NCBI GenBank assembly: GCA_910584195.1
Contig: CAJTYV010000024.1
Location: 1-46,410 of the forward strand
Length of the DNA stretch: 46,410 nucleotides
Source: an uncultured Ruminococcus sp.
GTDB taxonomy: Bacteria; Bacillota; Clostridia; Oscillospirales; Ruminococcaceae
Direction of reading: 5' to 3'
A model generated the notes under the pieces. It saw only the letters and a list, made by a program, of their open reading frames with translations. It was not told the DNA's origin and did not search any database. Below are positions 1-7,295 of the stretch, piece after piece; position 1 is the stretch's first letter, and every line of letters begins with the position of its first letter. The position numbers were made by a program, and so were the translations under genes.

Positions 1-42
1 AAGGACAAACCGGGGAAATAAAGGTTTTTTGTATTCTGCTTG

Positions 43-297
43 TCAAACCACATTTTCTTCATATTCCTCAAAAGCCGCCTCACGCTCGTTCTCTTGCGGC
101 TCTAAGGCTTCTTCGGGTAGATTCTCGTTTATCGGCTGAACGTCTCTTACAGGCTCGACACGCTGCTCACGGGCGGCGATCCTCTCGGCTTTCAAACGTT
201 CTCTCTGCTTAATTGCATCTTTGGGGTGAAGCCACGCTGCGTTATGTAAAGCTTTACATAATTCAGCGTTCAGGCATGGCTCAAATTCCTGAGCCAC
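43..297 (-). CDS. Small hypothetical protein, acidic C-terminus
   Basis: I do not recognise the product. The reading frame gives about 84 residues: an N-terminal part with two Cys (CLNAELCKALH), a basic helical middle (KQRERLKAERIAAREQR) and an acidic tail. A good minus-strand promoter and a Shine-Dalgarno AAGGAG (324-329) lie upstream. However, the only in-frame start at the right distance is an ATT at 313-315; the GTG at 295-297 is 26 nt from the Shine-Dalgarno. It may use a rare start codon or have lost its ATG. It runs opposite to the phage genes to its right. Confidence 0.35.
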   Translation of the reverse strand: MAQEFEPCLNAELCKALHNAAWLHPKDAIKQRERLKAERIAAREQRVEPVRDVQPINENLPEEALEPQENEREAAFEEYEENVV

Positions 298-340
298 TGG
301 GGGGCGATTTTTAATTGAAAACGCTCCTTCAGTTTACTGT

Positions 341-369
341 ATTTTACCATAAAATATCAAGTATAGCAA
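341..369 (-). promoter_or_regulatory. Sigma-A-type promoter, minus strand
   Basis: On the minus strand TTGCTA (364-369) and TAAAAT (341-346) are separated by 17 bp, followed by AAGGAG. It would transcribe the small leftward gene. Confidence 0.45.
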
Positions 370-429
370 GTGTATAAATACACCAGATATATCAAAGAAA
401 TACAGCGAAAAGATCGGTTAATTTACATC

Positions 430-458
430 TTGCATTATCCTCCGAAAGACGGTAATAT
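430..458 (+). promoter_or_regulatory. Promoter of the amidoligase cluster
   Basis: TTGCAT (430-435) and TAATAT (453-458) with a 17-bp spacer. The spacer and -10 resemble the promoter at 2373-2401 (shared TATCC at the spacer start and CGGTAATAT at its end), suggesting co-regulation. Confidence 0.6.
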
Positions 459-516
459 GTGATACAACGAAAGGGGCACACCCTTGAAAAGCACCGAAAT
501 TACGGAGGAAAACACG

Positions 517-1458
517 ATGAACGAAAAGACAAGAAAGCAGATTGAAAACCTTAAAAGTCAGACCATCGGGGTTGAGATCGAGATGAACAACATCACCAGA
601 AACAAGGCTGCAAAAATTGCCGCAGAGTTCTTCGGAACAGACGATTTCAAAGATACAGCAAGCCGCAACGGTTATCAGACATGGAGTGCATGGGATGCAC
701 AGGGCAGAGAATGGAAATTCCAAAAGGATGTCAGCATCGCAGGCCCCGACAGCGAAAAGTGCGAACTGGTAACACCGATTCTTCACTACGAGGACATCGA
801 AACCTTACAGGAGCTTGTGAGAAGACTTCGCAAGGCAGGTGCAAAAAGTTCCTACGAAATCGGATGCGGAGTCCATGTTCATATCGGTGCAAACGGACAC
901 ACACCGCAGAGCCTTAGAAATCTCGCAAATATCATGGCGGCTCACGAGGAACTTTTGATAGAAAGCTTGAAAATTGACAGAGGCCGCACAAACAGATATT
1001 GCCGAACAGTAAACCCACGATTTTTGGAGCAGCTCAACAGCAAGAAACCCACAACGATGGCACAGCTTGCGGACATCTGGTACGGCTCACAGGGATGCAC
1101 CTACGGCAGAAATCAACACTACAATGACAGCAGATATGCCCAGCTCAACATGCACAGCGTGTTTACAAAAGGCACGATTGAATTTCGACTTTTTCAGTTC
1201 AACAAACCTGAAAACGGCAGACAGAACGGACTTCACGCAGGCGAATTGAAAACCTTCATTCAGCTCGCACTTGCCCTTTCCGAAATGGCAAAGGAGCTGA
1301 AAACTGCAAGCCCAAAGAAAAGCGCTTCCGAAAACAAAAAGTTTTTGATGAGAACATGGCTGATCAGACTTGGCTTTGTCGGGAATGAGTTCAAAACAGC
1401 AAGAGAAATTCTGATGCGAAACCTTGAGGGAAACGCAGCATGGAGATACGGAGCATAA
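517..1458 (+). CDS. Amidoligase family protein (glutamine synthetase-like fold)
   Basis: About 313 residues. The start is the ATG at 517, behind GGAGGAAAACACG; an in-frame TTG at 484 has no comparable ribosome binding site. The N-terminal GVEIEM (about residues 18-23), CELVTPIL (82-89) and CGVHVHIG (117-124) are the metal- and ATP-binding motifs of the Amidoligase_2 family, which is related to glutamine synthetase and GCS2 ligases. Such enzymes are predicted to form amide bonds between a carboxylate, typically glutamate, and an amine. The next gene is a gamma-glutamylcyclotransferase, an enzyme type that breaks gamma-glutamyl amides, so the pair probably makes and removes a gamma-glutamyl modification. 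This pairing is known from comparative genomics of amidoligases. The substrate is unknown. Confidence 0.85.
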   Translation: MNEKTRKQIENLKSQTIGVEIEMNNITRNKAAKIAAEFFGTDDFKDTASRNGYQTWSAWDAQGREWKFQKDVSIAGPDSEKCELVTPILHYEDIETLQELVRRLRKAGAKSSYEIGCGVHVHIGANGHTPQSLRNLANIMAAHEELLIESLKIDRGRTNRYCRTVNPRFLEQLNSKKPTTMAQLADIWYGSQGCTYGRNQHYNDSRYAQLNMHSVFTKGTIEFRLFQFNKPENGRQNGLHAGELKTFIQLALALSEMAKELKTASPKKSASENKKFLMRTWLIRLGFVGNEFKTAREILMRNLEGNAAWRYGA

Positions 1459-1459
1459 C

Positions 1460-1513
1460 GCAGGAGGTTTCCTCCTGCTGCCCTAACCGCCACCTACGGG
1501 TGGCTTAAGGCAG
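1460..1513 (+). other. Stacked RNA hairpins between amidoligase and cyclotransferase
   Basis: Two stem-loops lie in tandem: GCAGGAGG/CCTCCTGC (1460-1478, 3-nt loop), and GCCACC/GGTGGC (1489-1504, TACG loop) extended outward by CTGCC/GGCAG (1478-1513). A further short TTTCC/GGAAA stem just downstream overlaps the ribosome binding site of the next gene. There is no T-run, so this looks like RNA processing or translational control rather than termination. Confidence 0.5.
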
Positions 1514-1548
1514 TAGAAGGAAGTTTCCTTCGGAAAGGAAGAATTAAC

Positions 1549-2001
1549 ATGAAAAAATACTACCTTGCCTACGGTTCAAATCTCAACGTTCATCAGATGA
1601 AATACCGCTGCCCTGATGCAAAGCCTGTCGGAACAGCGTGGATTCACGGCTATCAGCTGCTGTTCAAGAGCAGCAAAACAGGTTCTTACCTCACCATCGA
1701 AAAAGCCGAAAACTCCAAAGTTCCGGTTGCAGTCTGGGAAGTTTCGGAAGCCGATGAGCAACGCCTTGATGCCTACGAAGGCTGCCCGACTTTCTACTAC
1801 AAAACCGAAATGAAAGTCACCGTAAACCGCCGAAAAATCAAGGCTTTTGTGTACATCATGCACGAGGACAGACCGCTTGGAATTCCGAGCAGTTCCTACG
1901 TGAGAACCTGTGTTCAGGGTTATTGTGATTTTGGATTTGATTTGAAGCACCTGCGGCTTGCTTTTGATTTAAGTGAAGGGGGTGTAAAAGATGAAAAGTG
2001 A
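1549..2001 (+). CDS. Gamma-glutamylcyclotransferase (AIG2-like)
   Basis: 150 residues. The N-terminal AYGSNLN motif (residues 7-13) is the substrate-binding loop of the GGCT/AIG2 family. DAYEG (74-78) carries the conserved acidic residue, and AFVYIM follows, as in small cyclotransferases. These enzymes release 5-oxoproline from gamma-glutamyl amines. It follows the amidoligase after an 90-bp gap rich in hairpins, and starts behind GGAAAGGAAG. In context it likely reverses or edits the amidoligase product. It overlaps the next gene by 11 bp. Confidence 0.85.
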   Translation: MKKYYLAYGSNLNVHQMKYRCPDAKPVGTAWIHGYQLLFKSSKTGSYLTIEKAENSKVPVAVWEVSEADEQRLDAYEGCPTFYYKTEMKVTVNRRKIKAFVYIMHEDRPLGIPSSSYVRTCVQGYCDFGFDLKHLRLAFDLSEGGVKDEK

Positions 2002-2191
2002 AATCAGAAAACCACGAACTTGCCCGAAATGCGGATGCCTCTACACGGAAAGACCTGCCCTTTCAAGAGAAGATAACAAAACTCTTGTTTGCAGCGATTG
2101 TGCAACAAAAGAAGCGTTACAGAGCATCGGAGTTTCCGCTGAGGAACAGGAAAAAATCATCAGCATCATCCACCGCAATTACTCCGAATAA
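1991..2191 (+). CDS. Small zinc-ribbon protein
   Basis: 66 residues with two CxxC pairs (CPKCG near residue 11 and CSDC near 33) that should bind one zinc. A helical C-terminus (SAEEQEKIISIIHRNYSE) follows. It starts inside the end of the cyclotransferase gene, behind AAGGGGGTG, so it is probably translationally coupled to it. I recognise no specific family. It may bind nucleic acid or act as an adaptor in the amidoligase cluster. Confidence 0.65.
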   Translation: MKSEIRKPRTCPKCGCLYTERPALSREDNKTLVCSDCATKEALQSIGVSAEEQEKIISIIHRNYSE

Positions 2192-2372
2192 GCGTCACAC
2201 AGCCGCCACGTTCGCCCACGTCCGCCGATTCGGTTTCCTCCGCAAAGTTATGGGATTTACGAATTGGCGGCACACAAGGGCAACTGTGGGGCTTTTACGG
2301 CAAGGCATAAATCACACAATACTTCCCGAAATATAGCCGAAATCATTGTTACATTTATTTTTCCGAAATCCG

Positions 2373-2401
2373 TTGACTTATCCCATGAGATGCGGTAATA
2401 T
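2373..2401 (+). promoter_or_regulatory. Sigma-A promoter
   Basis: TTGACT (2373-2378) and TAATAT (2396-2401), spacer 17 bp. It is similar to the promoter at 430-458. It drives the small gene that follows. Confidence 0.65.
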
Positions 2402-2459
2402 ACATACTACCGAAAGGCAAACAGCCTGCGGAAAACAACGAAATTTGGAGGAAAAACAG

Positions 2460-2712
2460 ATGAAATTCTTAAGACCTGACACGCACATGATGCAGCACGC
2501 AGGGTGCAGTGCTGAAATACGGCGAAAAGGTTCTGGTATGCGGACTGACCTACAAAGGATTTGAAGCTGCCATTTACGACTTCATTGAAACAGAGGAGGA
2601 GATTGGACTTTCCTACATCGAATGCCGACTCGGATTGAATGAGGTTGCTCCGCATCCTTTCGATGACGGCGGAGATGCCATGAAATGGTGCTTCGACCAG
2701 CTCGCAAAATAA
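2460..2712 (+). CDS. Small acidic protein, possibly frameshifted
   Basis: The well-placed start, with GGAGG and an ATG at 2460 after the promoter, opens a frame beginning MKFLRPDTHMMQHAG that ends at 2564. The protein-like frame is shifted by one base. It runs 2509-2712 from a GTG and gives 67 residues (YGEKVLVCGLTYKGFEAA followed by an acidic helix and a C-terminal WCFDQLAK). Either one base has been gained or lost near 2500, or the second frame is translated by coupling from the first. I do not recognise the family. Confidence 0.5.
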
Positions 2713-2729
2713 GACGCACTGAAAACAAA

Positions 2730-2761
2730 AGCGGCAGCCCTTGAAAAAAGGGGCTGTTGCT
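2730..2761 (+). terminator. Terminator-like hairpin
   Basis: CAGCCC/GGGCTG core stem with flanking AGC/GCT pairing and an A-rich loop. The T-run afterwards is weak. Confidence 0.45.
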
Positions 2762-2850
2762 CGTACTTTCGTTTCCTCCGGCAGTACAATTTTTACCGAT
2801 TTTTCGGTGTATCTTTGTGTAATTTATGATTCCGAAATGACTTGATATCC

Positions 2851-2879
2851 TTGATTTTTTATGGTAACATGGTTATAAT
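2851..2879 (+). promoter_or_regulatory. Promoter upstream of terminase
   Basis: TTGATT (2851-2856) and a perfect TATAAT (2874-2879), 17-bp spacer. It lies about 100 bp before the terminase start. Confidence 0.6.
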
Positions 2880-2936
2880 GAAAGAGGAATCTCCATAAAA
2901 AATTGCTCCAAAGGGCGTTCAAAAATACCAACTTCG

Positions 2937-2961
2937 GACTTGCTTTTGGCAGGTCTTTTTT
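2937..2961 (+). terminator. Attenuator-like hairpin in the terminase leader
   Basis: GACTTGC pairs with GCAGGTC (one G-U pair) around a 5-nt loop and is followed by six T. It sits between the promoter and the terminase ribosome binding site, so it could attenuate late transcription. Confidence 0.5.
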
Positions 2962-2981
2962 CGTATCAGAGGTGATGCAGA

Positions 2982-4577
2982 ATGCAAAAATACAAGCCAA
3001 CGAAGTTCATGGCTGAGACTTCAAAATACAACAAAGCGGCGGCAGACTATGCCGTCAATTTTATTCAATGCCTTTCTCACACAAAAGGCACATGGGCAGG
3101 AAAAAAGTTTGAACTGCTTGACTGGCAGGAACAGATTATCCGTGACCTGTTCGGAATCTTGAAACCCAACGGATACCGTCAGTTTAACACTGCTTATATC
3201 GAAATTCCAAAGAAAAATGGCAAGTCTGAGCTTGCAGCAGCAGTCGCACTTCTGCTCACCTGCGGTGACGGCGAGGAACGTGCCGAGGTTTACGGCTGTG
3301 CTGCTGACAGACAGCAGGCTGCCATCGTTTTTGATGTTGCCGCCGATATGGTGCGGATGTGTCCTGCCCTGAATAAACGAGTCAAAATCCTGACTTCTCA
3401 GAAAAGGATCGTTTTCACTCCAACTAACAGTTTCTATCAGGTGCTTTCTGCCGAGGCGTACAGCAAGCACGGCTTTAACATTCACGGCGTAGTCTTTGAT
3501 TAACTTCATACGCAGCCCAACCGCAAACTCTTTGATGTAATGACAAAGGGTTCTGGCGATGCAAGAATGCAGCCGTTGTATTTTCTTATCACGACTGCCG
3601 GAACGGATACCAACAGCATCTGTTATGAGGTACATTCTAAGGCAAAAGATATCATCGAAGGCAGAAAACACGACCCGACTTTTTATCCCGTCATTTACGG
3701 TGCGGATGAATCCGAGGACTGGACTGATCCGAAGGTCTGGAAGAAAGCAAATCCGAGCCTTGATAAGACTATCGGCATGGATAAGGTCGTGGCTGCGTGT
3801 AATTCTGCAAAGGAAACTCCTGGAGAAGAAAACGCTTTCCGACAGCTTCGTCTGAATCAATGGGTAAAGCAAGCAGTCAGATGGATGCCAATGGAGAAGT
3901 GGGATAAATGCAAAGTGGCATTTGATGAAGATGACCTTGCGGGGCGTGTCTGCTACGGCGGTCTTGACCTTTCATCTACGACTGATATTACGGCATTTGT
4001 GCTTGTTTTTCCGCCGACTGACGAGGACGATTTTTACTATGTCCTACCGTATTTTTGGTTGCCTGAAGAAACGCTTCCTCTGCGTGTCCGCCGTGATCAT
4101 GTTCCTTACGATTTATGGGAACGGCAGGGATTTTTGCTAACCACAGAGGGCAACGTTGTTCATTATGGATTCGTCGAGAATTTCATTGATGAACTGGGAA
4201 AGAAGTTTCATATCAAGGAAATTGCATTTGACCGCTGGGGTGCTGTGCAGATGTCGCAGAACCTCGAAGATCTGGGATTTACACTGGTGCAGTTCGGTCA
4301 GGGCTATCGTGATATGTCGCCTCCGACAAAAGAACTGATGAAACTGACGCTGGAGCAGAAACTCGCCCACAACGGTCACCCTGTACTGCGTTGGATGATG
4401 GACAATATTTTCATCAAACGTGACCCTGCCGGAAATATTAAGCCGGATAAGGAAAAATCTACAGAGAAAATTGATGGTGCGGTTGCCTTGATTATGGCTC
4501 TTGACCGAGCAATCCGGTGTGGATTAGGAGATACTGGAGCGAGCGTTTATGATGAAAGAGATTTGCTGATTTTGTAG
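2982..4577 (+). pseudogene. terL: Phage large terminase subunit, interrupted by an in-frame TAA
   Basis: The family is Terminase_1 (HK97-type TerL), the ATPase/nuclease that packages DNA into heads. The N-terminal ATPase part includes an adenine-binding WQ motif (LDWQEQII), a Walker A-like loop (PKKNGKSELAAA) and the start of Walker B (HGVVFD). The next codon is TAA (3501-3503). Translation continues in the same frame with LHTQPNRKLFDVMTKGSG and runs intact to 4577 through the nuclease domain (GGLDLSSTTD, AFDRWG, KIDGAVALIMALDRA). Other terminases have glutamate at this position (VVFDE), so a single GAA-to-TAA change explains the break and hits the catalytic Walker B residue. No small terminase gene is seen upstream. 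Confidence 0.9.
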
Positions 4578-4603
4578 ATAAAATCAGCTCTACAAACCGG
4601 AAG

Positions 4604-5047
4604 TTATCGCTCTGACATATATTTCTGTATTTCGTCAGAGGTCAATTTTCTTATCTGCGTATTTGCATATTCTCTGTATTCTTCAATAATAAAAATAGGC
4701 TTCATGTTTTTGCAAGTTTTTTTCTTGTTCTTTTTTAGATATAACAGCAATTCCTCGCTGCCTGCAAAAATTTTGTATGAGAGTCTACCTTTTTCATTTT
4801 TTAATTCATAAATACCACATGGCTTTTTCATACTATAATCGGCAGTTCGTAAATACAATTTAGCAATTTCTAACGACTTAAAAGGGAAGTTCCATCGTTG
4901 CAATCCACGTTTAGGGTCATGTTCAATGCAAATGCACCTCCCACAAGTTCCGCAAATATATTGTGTATGATTTTCTAAACAGTCCACTGGATTTAATAAT
5001 GGTGTTATTCTGCTTTCATCAACATAGCATTCTATGCACATTTCCAA
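4604..5047 (-). CDS. Cys-rich hypothetical protein (cargo)
   Basis: 147 residues, no family I can name. The N-terminus has several Cys in pairs (MCIECYVDE near residue 3, CGTCGRCICIEHD near 33) that probably bind zinc. The rest is a mixed alpha/beta domain with a basic KKNKKKTCKN segment. It is read opposite to the phage late genes, and sits with the next gene between terminase and portal, where phages of this type normally have no leftward gene. A TGGAGTGG sequence lies before the ATG. It looks like acquired cargo. Confidence 0.6.
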   Translation of the reverse strand: MEMCIECYVDESRITPLLNPVDCLENHTQYICGTCGRCICIEHDPKRGLQRWNFPFKSLEIAKLYLRTADYSMKKPCGIYELKNEKGRLSYKIFAGSEELLLYLKKNKKKTCKNMKPIFIIEEYREYANTQIRKLTSDEIQKYMSER

Positions 5048-5202
5048 TCCACTCCATTTGTAAATTTCAATTTACAGAGTTCTTAACTCCTTACTAATTA
5101 CTCTCATTATACCACTTGCCTATTGAAAAAGTCAACCATGAAAGGAACTGATTTTTGGGTTTGCTGTTCATAGAAAGTTTACAAATAAAGTAGGAAACGC
5201 TA

Positions 5203-5233
5203 TTGACTCCTACGTTACGTCATAGTTTATAAT
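5203..5233 (+). promoter_or_regulatory. MerR-type promoter with a 19-bp spacer
   Basis: TTGACT (5203-5208) and TATAAT (5228-5233) are 19 bp apart, the long spacing typical of promoters twisted open by MerR activators. The spacer holds an imperfect dyad around CTACGTTACGTCATAG. This suggests that the MerR gene directly downstream regulates itself. Confidence 0.75.
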
Positions 5234-5259
5234 AGGATTAACACGAGGAGGTAATTGAA

Positions 5260-5988
5260 ATGATGACAGTCAAAGAAGTGAGCAAGTTGACAGGAGTGAG
5301 CGTACGCACCCTGCAATATTACGACAAAATTGGTCTTTTGCAGCCAACAAAATATACTGATTCCGGCTACAGACTGTATGACGATACAGCTCTGGAACGA
5401 TTACAGCAAATACTTCTTTTTCGTGAACTGGAATTCCCTCTAAAAGAGATCAAAGCGATTCTTGATAGTACAAATTTCGACGGAAAGAAGGCACTTTCTC
5501 AACAAATAGAGCTATTGGAATTAAAAAAACAGCATTTAGAAAACTTAATAAACTTCGCTCGTGAAATAAAAATGATAGGAGTGAGAGCTGTGGATTTTAC
5601 AGTATTTGATCGGTCAAAGATAGATGAATATGCAAAACGCACCCGTGAACAGTGGGGCAATACCGATGCGTATAAGGAATTTGTCGAAAAGACCAAAGAC
5701 CGCACGCAGGAGGAAGATGATCGTCTTGCCGAAGAATTTATGGAGCTTTTCGTAGAATTTGGAACAATGAAAAATGAAAGCCCTGATTCGGAAAGAGTAC
5801 AGTTACAGGTTAAGAAAATCCAGGATTATATTACGGAACATCTCTATACCTGTACTGATACAATACTTGCTTCACTTGGAAAAATGTATGCAGGCGGTGG
5901 AGAGCTAACGGACAATATCGACAAATCATGCGGCAGCGGAACGGCAGAGTTCGTATCTCAGGCAATCAAAATTTATTGTAAAAAATAA
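5260..5988 (+). CDS. MerR-family regulator with TipAS-like drug-binding domain
   Basis: 242 residues. The N-terminus (MTVKEVSKLTGVSVRTLQYYDKIGLL) is a MerR winged helix; a dimerisation coiled coil follows (about 75-115). The C-terminal half (about 130-240, with YKEFVEKTKDRTQEE and a helical bundle) resembles the TipAS domain, which binds thiopeptides and other bulky ligands. It carries its own 19-bp-spacer promoter, a GAGGAGGT ribosome binding site and its own terminator, so it is a self-contained cargo unit between terminase and portal. No obvious target gene lies beside it other than itself. Confidence 0.85.
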   Translation: MMTVKEVSKLTGVSVRTLQYYDKIGLLQPTKYTDSGYRLYDDTALERLQQILLFRELEFPLKEIKAILDSTNFDGKKALSQQIELLELKKQHLENLINFAREIKMIGVRAVDFTVFDRSKIDEYAKRTREQWGNTDAYKEFVEKTKDRTQEEDDRLAEEFMELFVEFGTMKNESPDSERVQLQVKKIQDYITEHLYTCTDTILASLGKMYAGGGELTDNIDKSCGSGTAEFVSQAIKIYCKK

Positions 5989-5998
5989 GATGAAAACG

Positions 5999-6025
5999 GC
6001 ATCTATCGAAAGGTAGATGCTTTTT
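5999..6025 (+). terminator. Intrinsic terminator of the MerR gene
   Basis: GCATCTA/TAGATGC stem with an 8-nt loop, followed by five T. Confidence 0.8.
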
Positions 6026-6056
6026 CATATCCAAATATAAATAGGAGTTGATTTTC

Positions 6057-6740
6057 ATGGGAATTTTCAGCGGACTTTTCCGCAGCCGTGACAAGCCGAC
6101 AAACAGCTATGACAGCCCGTCATACAGCTATTTTTTCGGCAGATCAAACAGTGGAAAGCGAGTCAGCGACCGCACGGCAATGCAGCACACGGTCGTGTAT
6201 GCCTGCGTGAGAGTTTTAAGTGAAGCAATCGCACAACTGCCGCTTCACATCTATCAATATACAGAAAACGGAAAAGAGCGAGTGCCGAAGCACCCGCTTT
6301 ACTTTTTGCTCCACGACCAGCCGAATCCCGAAATGACGAGTTTTGTTTTCAGAGAAGTGCTGATGTCACACTTGCTGATTTACGGCAATGCCTATGCTCA
6401 GATCATTCGCAACGGCGTTCTCGTGGAAAGAAATGATGCAGAACTGGAAGAATTCGCACTGCTCTTTGAATTTGAGGGGGACAAGAATAAGATCCGCCAT
6501 GTGCTGTATCGCTGTTCTGCAAGCCGTCCTGCAACTGAAAGTGCCACCACTGAGGATGAAACAGAGGTTAAGACGGAAACGCTGTCGCTGAAAGCAACCG
6601 CGTTGCCTGACGGTCTTGTCAAGTCCAAAACCTGCGAAAATACGGACGAAACGACCTACAACAACTGGTACAAGAACGTGTATATCCCCGTAACAACGGC
6701 GACTGCCAAATCCGCATCTTCCGCAAAATCTGCATCGTAA
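6057..6740 (+). pseudogene. Portal N-terminus fused to the major tail protein C-terminus
   Basis: The ATG at 6057 follows AGGAG. Residues 1 to about 122 match the start of an HK97-type portal (GIFSGLF, VYACVRVLSEAIAQLPLHIY, HPLYFLLHDQPNPEMTSF, LIYGNAYAQIIRNG). From about residue 123 the sequence switches to the end of a phi13-type major tail protein (FALLFEFEGDKNKIRHVLY, CSASRPATES, TETLSLKATALPDGLVKSKT, YNNWYKNVYIP). The join falls at an NG dipeptide common to both families. The deleted material would be the rest of portal, head protease, capsid, connectors and the start of the tail tube protein, normally several kilobases. The chimera is in frame but is unlikely to work as either protein. 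Confidence 0.85.
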
Positions 6741-6752
6741 AGGAGTAAGATT

Positions 6753-7133
6753 ATGGCTATCAAGAAAATCATTACAATCGACAAAATCGAAGTACCTTTC
6801 AAGGCGAGTGCGGCAGTACCTCGCCTTTATCGTTTAAAATTTTCACGTGATATTTACAAGGATTTTGCAGCGTTGCAGAAAAATGTAAAGGACAGCGATG
6901 AGGGCGAATCTACGCTGGATATTGAGAGCCTTGAGGTATTCGAAAACGTAGCATATATCATGGCAAAGCACGCTGATCCGGAGAATGTGCCGGATAATCC
7001 CGACGACTTTTTGGAGCAGTTCAACACGTTTTCGATTTATGAAATTTTGCCTCAATTGATCGAACTCTGGGGGCTGAATACTGCGACACAGGTCAAGTCT
7101 AAAAAAAACATCGCCAGACTGACAGAGAAATGA
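6753..7133 (+). CDS. Tail assembly chaperone (gpG-like)
   Basis: 126 residues, small and acidic, placed between the major tail protein and the tape measure like gpG of lambda-type phages. The N-terminus (KVPFKASAAVPRLYR-like: EVPFKASAAVPRLYRLKF) is typical of Firmicutes tail chaperones. Its 3' end carries the slippery run that gives the longer gpGT form. It binds the tape measure protein during tail assembly. Confidence 0.8.
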   Translation: MAIKKIITIDKIEVPFKASAAVPRLYRLKFSRDIYKDFAALQKNVKDSDEGESTLDIESLEVFENVAYIMAKHADPENVPDNPDDFLEQFNTFSIYEILPQLIELWGLNTATQVKSKKNIARLTEK

Positions 7134-7294
7134 CGACTCCTCTGTTTCTGCTCCGATGCAAACAGCTCGGTCTTTCGATGACCGAGCTGGATATGCTTAC
7201 GATTGGGCTTATCAATGATATGTTCACGGAACGGGAAAACGATGATTATAATTATCCCTATCGACCAACTCAGAATGACTATGATTCATTTTAA
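6753..7294 (+). CDS. Tail assembly chaperone long form (gpGT) by -1 frameshift
   Basis: A -1 shift on A AAA AAC (7103-7109) bypasses the gpG stop and continues in a frame with no stop until TAA at 7292-7294. About 61 residues are added, starting HRQTDREMTTPLFLLRCKQLGLSMTELDML and ending YRPTQNDYDSF. The extension matches the T domain of such chaperones (short helical segment LGLSMTELDMLTIGLI). The ratio of G to GT matters for tail assembly in known phages. The conserved frameshift suggests this stretch decayed later than the terminase and portal. Confidence 0.8.
7103..7109 (+). other. Programmed -1 frameshift slippery site
   Basis: Heptamer A AAA AAC, with zero-frame codons AAA AAC, inside a run of eight A. 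It lies eight codons before the gpG stop. Confidence 0.8.
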
Positions 7295-7295
7295 A

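Noticed and set aside
1998..2336. Frame overlapping the zinc-ribbon gene and extending past it
   Set aside because: It lies mostly out of frame with the better supported gene and has no own ribosome binding site; the residues do not look like a folded protein.
3501..3503. Terminase stop as a recoded codon (alternative code phage)
   Set aside because: TAA is used as the normal stop by neighbouring genes including the gpGT fusion, and known phage recoding affects TAG or TGA, so a nonsense mutation is more likely.
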